Below are positions 1 to 9,023 of a stretch of 64,000 bases of DNA, piece by piece. Origin of the DNA: Chitinophagaceae bacterium (GTDB lineage Bacteria > Bacteroidota > Bacteroidia > Chitinophagales > Chitinophagaceae); contig JAGFIS010000022.1 of NCBI GenBank assembly GCA_024103425.1, forward strand, positions 119,624 through 183,623, given 5' to 3'. The notes under the pieces were generated by a model. That model was given only the letters and a program-made list of their open reading frames with translations. It made no database searches and was not told the DNA's origin. Every line of letters starts with the position of its first letter. Positions within the stretch are counted from its first letter, which is position 1. The translations under genes and the position numbers were made by a program.

Positions 1-1091
1 GCAGCTTGACAACTTTAATCTATGAGCCCATCAAAGTTTCGCGCTTGCAGAAAGCAGACAGCGCTCAGGTATTCTCTTTTGTGAAAGAAGACTTCCATTT
101 ATCGCCCAATATTTATGTTAGTAATGGCACCAACCTGACGAAGGCGACACAGTTATCGAATACGAATGCTTTCCAGAAGGATTATGAGTGGGGACGTTCT
201 GAACTGATTGATTTTACCAGAGACAAAACAGGAGAGCGTTTGCAAGGTGTACTGCTCTATCCTGCAGGATATGATGCGTCAAAGAAATATCCGATGATTG
301 TTTACCAATATGAAAGGCTTTCTCAGCAATTGCACAATTATGTAGCTCCGAGTCAGGAAAGCCCTTACAATGTAACTGCATGGACATTGAACGGATATTT
401 TGTTCTGTTGCCCGACATTACTTATGAAGCAGGCGATCCGGGATTGTCTGCGTTGCGTTGTGTGGTGCCTGCAGTGAAAGCGGTAATCAGCAAAGGTTTG
501 GTTGACGAGAAGAAAGTGGGTTTGGTAGGGCACTCTTTCGGTGGTTACCAGGCACTCTTTATTCCGACGCAGACCGATCTCTTCGCTGCGGTTGTAGAAG
601 GTGCAGGTATATCCAGCCTGATGGATTTCCCCGGTCAGATTCACTGGAACGGCGGGGCACCCGAATGGTCGCACTATGAAACGGGACAGTTCAGGATGGG
701 TGTGCCACCGTGGGAGAATATGGAAATCTATATGAGGAATTCTCCGCTGAATTATATCCAGAACCTGAATACCCCGATGCTGATGTTTACGGGCAGCAGC
801 GATGGAACGGTAGATTGGCATCAGGCAATTCACTTTTACAACTATGCCCGAAGAGCAGGTAAAAAAGATGTGGTAATGCTCGTCTATCCCGGTCAGAATC
901 ACTCGCCGGGGACAGAGTCTTCAAAGATCGATTACCATATCCGCATTCAACAGTGGTTTGGCCACTGGCTGAAAGACGAGCCAGCTAAAAAGTGGATGAA
1001 GGGGGTCAGCTATATCGAATATGAAGATCAGTTGAAGGAAAAGAAGGTGAAGATACCGGAGGCTTTTCATGAAGTTGATACACAATTTTAA
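1..1091 (+). CDS. S9 family (prolyl oligopeptidase-like) peptidase, C-terminal part
   Basis: The reading frame is open at the left edge of the window, so the N-terminal beta-propeller region is missing and the first visible codons are internal. What remains is the alpha/beta-hydrolase catalytic domain of an S9-type serine peptidase. The nucleophile motif GHSFGG lies near base 530, the acid is in GSSDGTVDW near base 800, and the catalytic histidine is in GQNHSPG near base 895. Members of this family are usually exported and cleave peptides or dipeptides, often after proline. No separate start is proposed. A bidirectional terminator hairpin follows the stop codon. The class is clear; substrate and exact subfamily are not. 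Confidence 0.88.
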   Translation, partial: SLTTLIYEPIKVSRLQKADSAQVFSFVKEDFHLSPNIYVSNGTNLTKATQLSNTNAFQKDYEWGRSELIDFTRDKTGERLQGVLLYPAGYDASKKYPMIVYQYERLSQQLHNYVAPSQESPYNVTAWTLNGYFVLLPDITYEAGDPGLSALRCVVPAVKAVISKGLVDEKKVGLVGHSFGGYQALFIPTQTDLFAAVVEGAGISSLMDFPGQIHWNGGAPEWSHYETGQFRMGVPPWENMEIYMRNSPLNYIQNLNTPMLMFTGSSDGTVDWHQAIHFYNYARRAGKKDVVMLVYPGQNHSPGTESSKIDYHIRIQQWFGHWLKDEPAKKWMKGVSYIEYEDQLKEKKVKIPEAFHEVDTQF

Positions 1092-1111
1092 GAAACCAAA
1101 TTTTTCTTTAC

Positions 1112-1145
1112 AAAAATCCTCCTGCCGGTAGCGGGGGGATTTTTA
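1112..1145. terminator. bidirectional rho-independent terminator
   Basis: The arms AAAAATCCTCC (1112-1122) and GGGGGGATTTTT (1133-1144) pair around a 10-base loop. They carry an A run on one side and a T run on the other, so the hairpin can end the S9 peptidase transcript on the plus strand and the DUF1343 gene transcript on the minus strand. Confidence 0.7.
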
Positions 1146-1189
1146 TTGTATCGAAGTGCTTCCTGCAAATCCCCCTCTCAATCTATTCT

Positions 1190-2347
1190 TTATGATTCTT
1201 TAAAGTCAGGGTACAATAGATATTTATTCCTGATCCTCTTGAAAGCCTCTATTCCTTCCTGCCATGATGCACGCATCTCTTCTTCCGTTTGCCCTTCAGT
1301 AATCGCTTCTCTTAATGACCGGTTTCCGGCCAGAAGGTCGAAGTGATTGTCGTTGCCGAGATAGCCGTCGAAGAAGTTTTCTTTATCTCTGTAGAGTCCG
1401 TACGCTTTAATGAGCCAGTGCAAACGGATCTTCTTGTCTGTTTGTATCAATGCCTCCTCTTTACTTTCTGCTACCTGATATCCATAACACGTTTGTCCGT
1501 TGAATTTCGGGTCAGTAGCCCCTTTCATTGGTATCGGTGTAAAACTGTATAAATCAGGAGGAAATGACGGATGACCGAACACACGGAATGCCTTATCCGT
1601 TCCCCTACCGATGCTGCAAGCGGTTCCTTCAAAAAAACAGGTAGATGGATACAGGTAAACAGATGTCATATCGGGCAGGTTAGGAGATGGCCTGACGGGC
1701 AGTTTATAAAGTGAGTCGTGCGTATAGTTTTTGCAGGGAATCACCGTCAGATCAATATTCTTTTCTTCACTTCTCAGCCATTGCTCACCTGCTAACATCA
1801 AGGCATATTCGCCGATTGTCATTCCATAAACGATGGGAACAGGGTTTTGTCCCAGGTGAGAATTGAATTCTTTTTCCAGTAGAGGACCGTCAATGTAAAA
1901 CCCGTTTGGATTTGGACGATCCAGAATAATTAAAGGCTTGTTATTCTCCGCAGCTGCTTCCATGAACCATTGCAGTGAACTGGTATACGTGAAAAACCGA
2001 CATCCAACATCCTGGATATCAAAGACAAGAATATCCGCGTCGCTGAGTTCTTCCGGTGTTGGTTTATAATGGTCTCCCCAAAGGGAAATGGCAGGAATAC
2101 CTGTTTTTGAGTCAATAGCATTGGCTATTGCAGCCCCGTCATCACCATCGCCTCTGAAACCGTGTTCGGGTCCGAAGATCTTAACCACGCTTATTTTGTG
2201 CCGGAGCAGAAGGTCTATCAAGTGTTCCTCTTCAACAAGCGCTGTATGGTTAGTCAGTACAGCCACACGCTTCCCCACGAGTAGTGGCAGGTAGCTGTCT
2301 GTACTGTATGCACCCGGAAGGATGTTTTGTTTTTCTGCTCCTGGCAT
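1190..2347 (-). CDS. DUF1343 / NamZ-like exo-beta-N-acetylmuramidase family protein
   Basis: The 385-residue protein shows hallmark DUF1343 stretches: LLVGKRVAVLTNHTAL near the N-terminus, FGPEHGFRG, VFDIQDVGCRFFTY, ILDRPNPNG and EGTACSIGRGTDKAF. In Bacillus subtilis the family member NamZ removes terminal N-acetylmuramic acid from peptidoglycan fragments. Bacteroidota homologues usually begin with an export signal. Here an in-frame stop lies five codons upstream of the ATG, so the protein starts at MPGAEKQN with no obvious signal peptide. It sits 24 bp downstream of the tricorn-like protease gene on the same strand and could share its transcript. Family assignment is firm; location and exact activity are inferred. 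Confidence 0.87.
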   Translation of the reverse strand: MPGAEKQNILPGAYSTDSYLPLLVGKRVAVLTNHTALVEEEHLIDLLLRHKISVVKIFGPEHGFRGDGDDGAAIANAIDSKTGIPAISLWGDHYKPTPEELSDADILVFDIQDVGCRFFTYTSSLQWFMEAAAENNKPLIILDRPNPNGFYIDGPLLEKEFNSHLGQNPVPIVYGMTIGEYALMLAGEQWLRSEEKNIDLTVIPCKNYTHDSLYKLPVRPSPNLPDMTSVYLYPSTCFFEGTACSIGRGTDKAFRVFGHPSFPPDLYSFTPIPMKGATDPKFNGQTCYGYQVAESKEEALIQTDKKIRLHWLIKAYGLYRDKENFFDGYLGNDNHFDLLAGNRSLREAITEGQTEEEMRASWQEGIEAFKRIRNKYLLYPDFKES

Positions 2348-2371
2348 ACTAACAGTGAATTAATGAGTGTT

Positions 2372-5300
2372 TTACCTCTTTGTCTTGTCAGGCGCGTTTG
2401 GCGAGGGCATTTTTTTCGGCGGATTATTTTTTAGTTCCTTCATCACAATTTCTATTGCCTTCTCCAGTTGCGGATCGTGGCCTTTTATGACTTCCGCGGG
2501 CCATTGCTCTACCTCTACATCAGGTGGAGTACCTACGTTTTCTATTCCAAAACCATTCTCATTAAAGAAAGCAACATTCGGGGCGGTAACAATACCACCA
2601 TCAATAAATTCAGGATAACCCAATACGCCTACGAGTCCACCCCATGTGGTCTTGCCGACAAGTGTTCCCAGCTTTGCCTGGCGGAAGAGGAAAGGAAGAT
2701 AGTCGCCTCCCGACCCCGCAGTTTCATCTATCAGCATCACCTTGGGCCCCTGGATGGAAGCATTCGGCGCCTTCTGATCTTTGCCGTAACGATAACGCCA
2801 GTAAGAATTTACCGGACGCTTGAGAATGTCAATGTAATAATCAGCTAATTGTCCGCCGCCGTTGAATCTTTCGTCTATAATAATTGCAGGTTTATCAGCT
2901 TGAGGGAAGAAATATCTCTTGAAATAATCATGACCGGCGGCTGCCGTGTTGGGCACATATACGTATGCAACTTGTCCGTTGGTTGCTTCTTCTACTTTTT
3001 TCAAATTACCTTCTACCCAGTCGCGATTGCGCAGACTTAATTCGCTGGCGATAGGTACTACTTTGACATCGTGTTTACCGGTACCGGATATGTCGGATGC
3101 TACTGTAAGTGTTACAATTTTACCCGCAGTATTTTCAAAATAGCTGTAGAAATTTCTGTCAGCCGTTAGGTTCACACCATCTACTGCCAGTATGAAATCG
3201 CCCTCCTTTACATCCACACCGGGCTCGGTGAGCGGCGACCGTAAATCGGGCGACCAGTTCAGTCCGCCATAAATCTTCTTAATGCGGAAGTGGTTATTGA
3301 CTACCTCATAATCCGCTCCCAATAAACCACCGGGAATGACATCCGCTTTCGTACGCGTATCACCGGCAAAATCGAATCTGTGATGCCCCACTGATAACTC
3401 GGCAAACATCCATTGCATCACTTTATACAGATCACTCTTTGTTGCAACGTCCGGTAAGAAGACTTCATACTTCTTCTTCATGGCTTTCCAGTTGACACCG
3501 TGCATATTCGGATCATAGAAGAAGTCGCGGTTCACTCTCCAAGCTTCATTAAAAATATTTCTCCATTCTTCTTTGGGGTTGATCTTCACTTGCACCTGAG
3601 ATGTGTTGATCATATTATCAGGATCTGATTTTAGACCTGTTGCTACAACACCCCATTTGCCATTGCTGTTGAACAGCATTTTATCACCTTTGGCAGCAAT
3701 GAGGAAAATGTTAGCCGCCATGATGGGTTCTGCTTTTCTTTTCTTCAGATCGTACTTTGTGATCATAGCTGAGTTAAAACCCTGACCTGAACTTGAGAGG
3801 TAGTATAGCTCACCTTCCTTCGGGACCTGTAATGAGGAGTAATTGCCTTTTCCGATGGGGAAAGGGATGATTCTGTTTTGAATACCATCCCAGTCTATTT
3901 TTAAAGCGGCAGGTTTTGCCTCTGCTTTCACTTTCGTTTTGGCCTCTGCCGTATCTTTTATTTCTTCTGTGTCGTTTTCTTTTGCGAAGGGCGATATCGT
4001 TTCTTTTTGCAGCGTAACTAAGTAGATCAGGTCTGTCGACTCCATGTCGTTAGAAGACTGATCAAACCAGTTCACCACCGGTCCGGCATCTGTGCTGGCA
4101 AACATATATATATATTTTCCGGACGGATCGAAAACAGGTTCGGTAACATTTGAAAGGCCGTCAGTTAGTGCGTAGGATTTATTTTCATCTAATGAATACA
4201 CCCATGCTTTTTCAAAATTGGTTTCTAACACTGTGGTATATGCGAGGTATTTACTGTCGGCAGACCAGCTGCCAAACAGGTCGCGAAATGCACCGGGCAT
4301 AAAGTGGATGTCTTCGCCAATCTTTGTTGTTTTTCCGGTAGCCACGTCAGTAACATACAGACCGCGGCCATTATCTACATAAGCCACTTTCTTGCTGTCA
4401 GGCGACCAGTGAATGTTTGCGTAGAATCCCGATCCGTTGAGGTTCATCACCTTTGGCGTTCCTGTGCCATCCCGATTCTGAATATAGAGTTTATATTCGC
4501 CGGTGGCATCGCTGAAGTAAGCGATTGACTTTCCATCGGGCGACCACGCCGGTTGTTTCTCGTGTGCACCCGGTGTGTTAGTGAGGTTTAAAGCATCACC
4601 TTTTTTTGCCGGAAGTGTGATGATCTCTCCGCGGAAATCCATTACTACCCTGGAGCCTGAAGGAGAAATGTGAATGCTCCGGATATAATTATCTCCCTTT
4701 ACAAACCTTTCTCTTTGATCTAACAGGTCGGCAGCAATTCCAACCTTGAGTCTTGATGTATTCCCCGTAGCAGCGGAATATTTGTGAAGATATCCTCCTT
4801 GTGCAAAGATGATCTCGTCTTTTGAACCTTCAAGGCTCGAGATCGGAAAGTCATTGAATTTCGTCAGCTGGGTTACAGCTTTGGTAGCAGGATCGTAACT
4901 GAATAGATTAAATTCTCCGTTTCTATCGCTTCTGAAATATACTTTGTTCCCTTTCCATACCGGTTTTGAATCATTGCTGCCACCTTTTGGCTTTGGAATC
5001 TCCGTCACGCTATGGTCTTTGGTGTTGTACAACCAGATGCGCGACATCGTTCCGCCCCTGTAATTTTTCCACTGGTCAAATCTATCAGAAACCGGAGTGT
5101 AAGCAATGTAGTTACCATCCGGACTGTAAGATGCCCAGAAGGCATTGGGAATAGGTAATTGTTCTTCAGCACCTGTGGCAATATCAACCGTGAATAACTG
5201 GTAATACCGGTTGGTGAAACTGTTGCGCTGCGAAGCGAACAACACTTTCTTGCCATCGGGTGAGAAGTCGCGCACCAGGTCTGCTCCCGGATGCCAGGTA

Positions 5301-5620
5301 AGCCTTTTCGGGATCCCGCCGTTGACGGGCACTATGAAGACATCAGTATTGCCGTCGTACTGGCCCGTAAAAGCAATCCATTTTCCATCGGGAGAGAAAA
5401 CGGGGTTTGATTCTATGCCTTCACTCACGGTAATTCTTTGCGGATTGGAGCCGTCTTTGCTGGCTACCCACAAGTCTTCCGCATAAATAAAGGCGATATG
5501 ATCGTTGCTGATGGCAGGCTGCCACAGCAGGCGGGTGTCAATTGTATTTTGTGCACCGGCCGGAATACAGTCCAAAATGAAAAATGTAAATCCGGAAAGC
5601 AGGAAAAGAATGTACCTCAT
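2372..5620 (-). CDS. tricorn-like S41 family protease with beta-propeller and PDZ domains
   Basis: The 1082-residue protein starts with a signal peptide ending near AGAQ. Residues about 30-550 hold WD40/PD40-like propeller blades, recognisable as repeated SPDGK motifs (for example FSPDGKWIAFTG). A charged Lys/Ala/Glu-rich linker follows. The C-terminal half carries the tricorn core: a histidine in SVGHHRFDF, a PDZ-like segment around DVKEGDFILAVDGVNL, and the serine in ETAGSGGDYLPF. Tricorn proteins are self-compartmentalising peptidases that shorten oligopeptides. The signal peptide places this one in the periplasm or outside the cell. Length and domain order fit bacterial tricorn homologues. 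The DUF1343 gene follows directly. Confidence 0.92.
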   Translation of the reverse strand: MRYILFLLSGFTFFILDCIPAGAQNTIDTRLLWQPAISNDHIAFIYAEDLWVASKDGSNPQRITVSEGIESNPVFSPDGKWIAFTGQYDGNTDVFIVPVNGGIPKRLTWHPGADLVRDFSPDGKKVLFASQRNSFTNRYYQLFTVDIATGAEEQLPIPNAFWASYSPDGNYIAYTPVSDRFDQWKNYRGGTMSRIWLYNTKDHSVTEIPKPKGGSNDSKPVWKGNKVYFRSDRNGEFNLFSYDPATKAVTQLTKFNDFPISSLEGSKDEIIFAQGGYLHKYSAATGNTSRLKVGIAADLLDQRERFVKGDNYIRSIHISPSGSRVVMDFRGEIITLPAKKGDALNLTNTPGAHEKQPAWSPDGKSIAYFSDATGEYKLYIQNRDGTGTPKVMNLNGSGFYANIHWSPDSKKVAYVDNGRGLYVTDVATGKTTKIGEDIHFMPGAFRDLFGSWSADSKYLAYTTVLETNFEKAWVYSLDENKSYALTDGLSNVTEPVFDPSGKYIYMFASTDAGPVVNWFDQSSNDMESTDLIYLVTLQKETISPFAKENDTEEIKDTAEAKTKVKAEAKPAALKIDWDGIQNRIIPFPIGKGNYSSLQVPKEGELYYLSSSGQGFNSAMITKYDLKKRKAEPIMAANIFLIAAKGDKMLFNSNGKWGVVATGLKSDPDNMINTSQVQVKINPKEEWRNIFNEAWRVNRDFFYDPNMHGVNWKAMKKKYEVFLPDVATKSDLYKVMQWMFAELSVGHHRFDFAGDTRTKADVIPGGLLGADYEVVNNHFRIKKIYGGLNWSPDLRSPLTEPGVDVKEGDFILAVDGVNLTADRNFYSYFENTAGKIVTLTVASDISGTGKHDVKVVPIASELSLRNRDWVEGNLKKVEEATNGQVAYVYVPNTAAAGHDYFKRYFFPQADKPAIIIDERFNGGGQLADYYIDILKRPVNSYWRYRYGKDQKAPNASIQGPKVMLIDETAGSGGDYLPFLFRQAKLGTLVGKTTWGGLVGVLGYPEFIDGGIVTAPNVAFFNENGFGIENVGTPPDVEVEQWPAEVIKGHDPQLEKAIEIVMKELKNNPPKKMPSPNAPDKTKR

Positions 5621-5823
5621 AATTTATTGGATTAAGGTGATGAGTATTTAGAAAGGATGATAATTGCTTAAATATAACTCTGAAAGTTCAATTTTGGTTG
5701 TAGAAATTGGTTGGGGGGTGATAGTGTATGGAGGGGTGGCATCTGATATATGGTTTTAAAAGGGGCTTGTCTGCCTGCGGCAGAAAACCGCCTCTATCAA
5801 TCTTTTCTCTTCAAGTTCTAACC

Positions 5824-5875
5824 CAAAACAAAAAACCCCGGCAAATCTTGCCGAGGTTCCTGTGGTGTGGGGCGG
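5824..5875. repeat. direct repeat copy A: duplicated tRNA-Phe 3' end plus terminator
   Basis: These 52 bases are identical to 6369-6420. They contain 13 bases from the 3' end of the tRNA-Phe gene (3' acceptor strand and 3' T-stem strand) plus its downstream terminator. The two copies lie 545 bp apart and bracket the GIY-YIG gene. The arrangement resembles a tRNA-associated attachment-site duplication. Confidence 0.85.
5830..5856 (-). terminator. rho-independent terminator (duplicate copy)
   Basis: On the minus strand a 9-bp stem (one U-G wobble) with a three-base loop is followed by six T. It is a second copy of the tRNA-Phe terminator and lies about 55 bp downstream of the GIY-YIG gene, whose transcript it would end. 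Confidence 0.7.
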
Positions 5876-5899
5876 TTCCGAACGTTCGGAAGAACCGCC
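5871..5899. repeat. inverted repeat / palindrome beside the GIY-YIG gene
   Basis: Arms GGCGGTTC (5871-5878) and GAACCGCC (5892-5899) enclose the perfect 16-base palindrome TTCCGAACGTTCGGAA (5876-5891). A diverged copy of bases 5874-5899, matching at 21 of 26 positions, sits at 6321-6346 on the other side of the gene. It may be a recognition site or an element end; function unknown. Confidence 0.6.
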
Positions 5900-5910
5900 G
5901 ACAAGAAGTA

Positions 5911-6237
5911 CTAAAAAGATTTATTGTACTCTATGATATTAATTCCGAGTTTGTCTTTAACTAGTTTAATAAATCCGGCAAGAAATTCATCAACTGTAAT
6001 AAGCTTTTTAAGGAATGCGGAAGACTTCATTGATTTGATGTATTTCTCTATCCTTCGCGCTTCTGACCTGTCTTTCACAGTTAAGGTTAGCATTATTTTC
6101 CAGTCCTCTGCAATTTTTGTGTATGAATTGATTGCTTTGTGTTCTATATGGTATTGATTTCGGGTTACCACGTCTTGGCTTTCACCAACGTAGTATTTGT
6201 CGGTATTGTCAGAGTGAATTATGTAAACGAAGTGCAC
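5911..6237 (-). CDS. GIY-YIG nuclease family protein (single domain)
   Basis: The 108-residue protein is a lone GIY-YIG domain. The first strand reads FVYIIHS and the second KYYVGES, standing for the GIY and YIG motifs. The conserved arginine is probably in DVVTRNQYH and the metal-binding glutamate in RRIEKYIKS. Such single-domain, UvrC N-terminus-like proteins are abundant in Bacteroidota and often scattered near tRNA genes; most have no proven function. The gene lies between two copies of the tRNA-Phe 3' end and between two related palindromes, which suggests it may be or have been part of a small mobile unit. No transposase or integrase is present. Confidence 0.85.
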   Translation of the reverse strand: MHFVYIIHSDNTDKYYVGESQDVVTRNQYHIEHKAINSYTKIAEDWKIMLTLTVKDRSEARRIEKYIKSMKSSAFLKKLITVDEFLAGFIKLVKDKLGINIIEYNKSF

Positions 6238-6374
6238 TGTTTTTACGAAATGTGTAGTTTCAAAACTACATTTATTATTAGTGAATTTTCTTCTTCTGGT
6301 CAGGTTTAAAGTGACAGAGTGGTTCCGAGCATTTGGGAGAATCGCCTCTGCTCAATCTCTTACCTCCTCAAAAC

Positions 6375-6403
6375 AAAAAACCCCGGCAAATCTTGCCGAG
6401 GTT
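6375..6403 (-). terminator. rho-independent terminator of tRNA-Phe
   Basis: On the minus strand, a stem formed from 6393-6401 and 6381-6389 (9 bp including one U-G pair that would be C-A on the plus strand) is followed by six T (6380-6375). It begins a few bases after the tRNA 3' end. Confidence 0.8.
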
Positions 6404-6407
6404 CCTG

Positions 6408-6480
6408 TGGTGTGGGGCGGGATCGAACCGCCGACACAAGGATTTTCAGTCCTTTGCTCTACCAACTGAGCTACCGCACC
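6408..6480 (-). tRNA. tRNA-Phe (GAA anticodon)
   Basis: The reverse strand folds as a 73-nt tRNA: acceptor GGTGCGG, D stem GCTC/GAGC, anticodon stem AAGGA/TCCTT around loop CTGAAAA (anticodon GAA), five-base variable loop, T stem GGCGG/CCGCC with TTCGATC loop, then CCACACC and discriminator A. CCA is not encoded. The acceptor stem has one C-A mismatch, at the fifth pair. Confidence 0.95.
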
Positions 6481-6560
6481 GGTTATTTTGTCTTTTCCGC
6501 TGTTTGCGGGCGGCAAAAATAGGAGTTTCGTTTAATTAAATAAAGTTTTACGGAAAAATT

Positions 6561-8825
6561 TTAGTTGCCGTATTCACTTAGGAATTTAATCCTCATTATT
6601 TTCAATTGTTCGAGCGAATAATTACCGTCTGCAAGCTCTTCTTTAGCTGTTTCCAGACTGGATGTTTCGCACCCTTTAAAATAATCGATAATCTCTTCCT
6701 GCTCATATTCATCCATCCATTCGTCTATCGCGTAGTCGAGATTTAGCTTGGTTCCGCTGGCCACGATGGTCTCCATTTCCTCCAAAAGCTCGCTGAGTCC
6801 CAGCGATCTGTGTTTGGCAATAGTCTCCAATGGCAGTTTCTTATCGATATTCTGAATGATAAATACTTTATTGCTGCTTTTATTAGCTACCGAACGCACT
6901 ACGAATTCCTCAGGTTTTTCGATATCGTTTTCTTCCACATATCTGGCTATCAACTCAATAAATGGTTTACCGAATTTGATAGCCTTTCCGGGGCTGACCC
7001 CCTGGCATTTTTCCAGCTCTTTCGTAGTGGTGGGATACATAGTAGCCATATCAATCAGACTGCTTTCGAGGAAGATAACAAACGGAGGCAAGTTGCGTCT
7101 TCTTCCTTCGCGCTGACGCAACTCTTTCAACATTTCAAAGAGTTTCTCATCGGCAGCCGCGCCTTCTCCTGTATCAGCTACATCATCATCGTCATCGCTA
7201 GCGGTTTCAAAGGTGTGATTCAATGCAATCTTGAATGATGCAGGTTTTTTCAGGAAGGCTCGTCCCTTGTCTGTGAACTTCAAAACACCATAATCGGCAA
7301 TGTCCTTTTTAATGTAGTTTGCAAGAATCAGTTGACGCAATAATGAATTCCAGAACAATTCGTCATGGTCTTTTCCGCTGCCGAATACCGGAAGCAGATC
7401 GTGCCTGTACATTTGAATCTGCGGATTGGCATTCCCCATGATTACAGGAATCACATAATTAATAGGGAAACGCTCTTCGAGTGCCTCAACAACTTTCATT
7501 GCTGTCACCGCTTCGCCCTTCGCCTCGATCAGTTCTTTTGGATGTTTACAGTTATCGCATTTGCCACCGCAGTTATCTTTCGGATAAATCTCTCCAAAAT
7601 AGCTGAGCAGCATTTTGCGGCGGCAAACCGAGCTTTCAGAATAAGCCACAGTCTCGCGAATAAGTTGCGCTCCGATTTCCCTTTCGGTGAGTGTCTTATC
7701 GCGCATCAGATGTTCCAGCTTGGCAACATCATTATGCGAATAATAAAGCAGGCACTTGCCTTCTAAACCGTCGCGTCCTGCACGCCCGGTCTCCTGATAA
7801 TAATTCTCTATTGATTTGGGGATGTTATAGTGAATTACAAAACGGATATCCGGCTTATCGATACCCATTCCGAAGGCAATAGTCGCGACGATTACCTGTA
7901 TTTTTTCCGAAAGAAATTTATCCTGCCTCTCCGACCGGATTTTTGCATCAAGCCCTGCGTGGTAAGCAGCGGCCTTAATTCCGTTGGCATTCAGCACATC
8001 GGCAATCTCTTCTGTTGTCTTACGGTTAAGAGTGTAGATAATTCCGCTCTTTCCTCTGTTGTGTGCAATAAATTTTACGATGCTTTTCAGCGTCTGATCC
8101 TTTTTTACTTTCGGTATTACCTCGTAATACAGGTTAGGACGGTTAAAAGAAGAAATATATACATCGGGATCCTTCAACCCCAGGTTTTGAATAATATCGC
8201 TTTGAACTTTAGGTGTTGCGGTAGCAGTCAGTGCTATAACGGGCAGATTGGGATTAATCTGGTCAATCACATCGCGCAGACGCCTGTATTCAGGCCTGAA
8301 GTCGTGCCCCCATTCACTGATACAGTGTGCTTCATCCACTGCAACGAAAGAGATGTTCAGGTCTTTGAAGAAATCGATGTTATCTTCTTTGGTCATTGTC
8401 TCAGGGGCAACGTAGAGCAGCTTGGTTTTTCCTGAGAGCAGATCGTTTTTAACTTCCTTGATTTGTCCCTTATTGAGGGTGCTGTTCATAAAGTGTGCTA
8501 TATCATCCGTACTGCTGTATCCGCGCACAAGATCTACCTGGTTTTTCATCAGAGCAATCAATGGAGAAACAACCAGTGCGCACCCCTCGCTGATGAGCGC
8601 AGGAAGTTGATAACACAAACTTTTTCCACCGCCGGTTGGCATAATAACAAAGGTGTCTTTGCCTGAGAGCAGGCTGTTGATGGCTACGTCCTGAGTGCCC
8701 TTGAAACTGCTGAATCCGAAGTATTTCTCCAGATCTGCAAGCAGGCTTTTATTGGTTATTTTCTTCTCGGAAGATTTTGCGGGCTTGCTGTTAGTTTTTT
8801 TTGTTTTAGTTTTTGCTGTTGGCAT
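6561..8825 (-). CDS. recQ: ATP-dependent DNA helicase RecQ
   Basis: This 754-residue superfamily 2 helicase unwinds DNA 3' to 5' in recombination and fork repair. After a lysine-rich N-terminus it shows Walker A in MPTGGGKSLCYQ (residues about 62-73), the DEAH box in VAVDEAHCISEWGHDFRPEY, and the RecQ zinc-binding cysteines in VCRRKML and CGGKCDNCKHP. A winged-helix RQC region comes next, followed by an HRDC-like domain around LRQREGRRRNLPPFVIF. A further C-terminal helical tail of about 100 residues (KKLPLETIAKHRSLG...) is seen in longer RecQ proteins of this phylum. The ATG at 8825 is the natural start. It reads away from kdsD, leaving a 256-bp divergent gap. Confidence 0.95.
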   Translation of the reverse strand: MPTAKTKTKKTNSKPAKSSEKKITNKSLLADLEKYFGFSSFKGTQDVAINSLLSGKDTFVIMPTGGGKSLCYQLPALISEGCALVVSPLIALMKNQVDLVRGYSSTDDIAHFMNSTLNKGQIKEVKNDLLSGKTKLLYVAPETMTKEDNIDFFKDLNISFVAVDEAHCISEWGHDFRPEYRRLRDVIDQINPNLPVIALTATATPKVQSDIIQNLGLKDPDVYISSFNRPNLYYEVIPKVKKDQTLKSIVKFIAHNRGKSGIIYTLNRKTTEEIADVLNANGIKAAAYHAGLDAKIRSERQDKFLSEKIQVIVATIAFGMGIDKPDIRFVIHYNIPKSIENYYQETGRAGRDGLEGKCLLYYSHNDVAKLEHLMRDKTLTEREIGAQLIRETVAYSESSVCRRKMLLSYFGEIYPKDNCGGKCDNCKHPKELIEAKGEAVTAMKVVEALEERFPINYVIPVIMGNANPQIQMYRHDLLPVFGSGKDHDELFWNSLLRQLILANYIKKDIADYGVLKFTDKGRAFLKKPASFKIALNHTFETASDDDDDVADTGEGAAADEKLFEMLKELRQREGRRRNLPPFVIFLESSLIDMATMYPTTTKELEKCQGVSPGKAIKFGKPFIELIARYVEENDIEKPEEFVVRSVANKSSNKVFIIQNIDKKLPLETIAKHRSLGLSELLEEMETIVASGTKLNLDYAIDEWMDEYEQEEIIDYFKGCETSSLETAKEELADGNYSLEQLKIMRIKFLSEYGN

Positions 8826-9023
8826 TGGTTAAGAATTCTTTCCTTCAAAAATTTCAGAAAAGTATAGATGTTTTTCTGAAAGTAATATGGTGGTTTTTAT
8901 TATTTGTATTTATTAAATTGTTTCAATTTTGCCTTTTTGACTCGCGAAGGCATTTCGAAAGATACGAATTATTTAAATCACTCCATGTTTATTTGTTTTG
9001 GGCGGAATTGGGTGAAATTATTT

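Noticed and set aside
279..902. 207-codon minus-strand open frame within the S9 peptidase
   Set aside because: Antisense to the catalytic domain with intact active-site motifs.
6281..6539. Short plus-strand open frames over the tRNA-Phe gene
   Set aside because: They read through the complement of the tRNA and give the well-known spurious peptide type found at tRNA loci.
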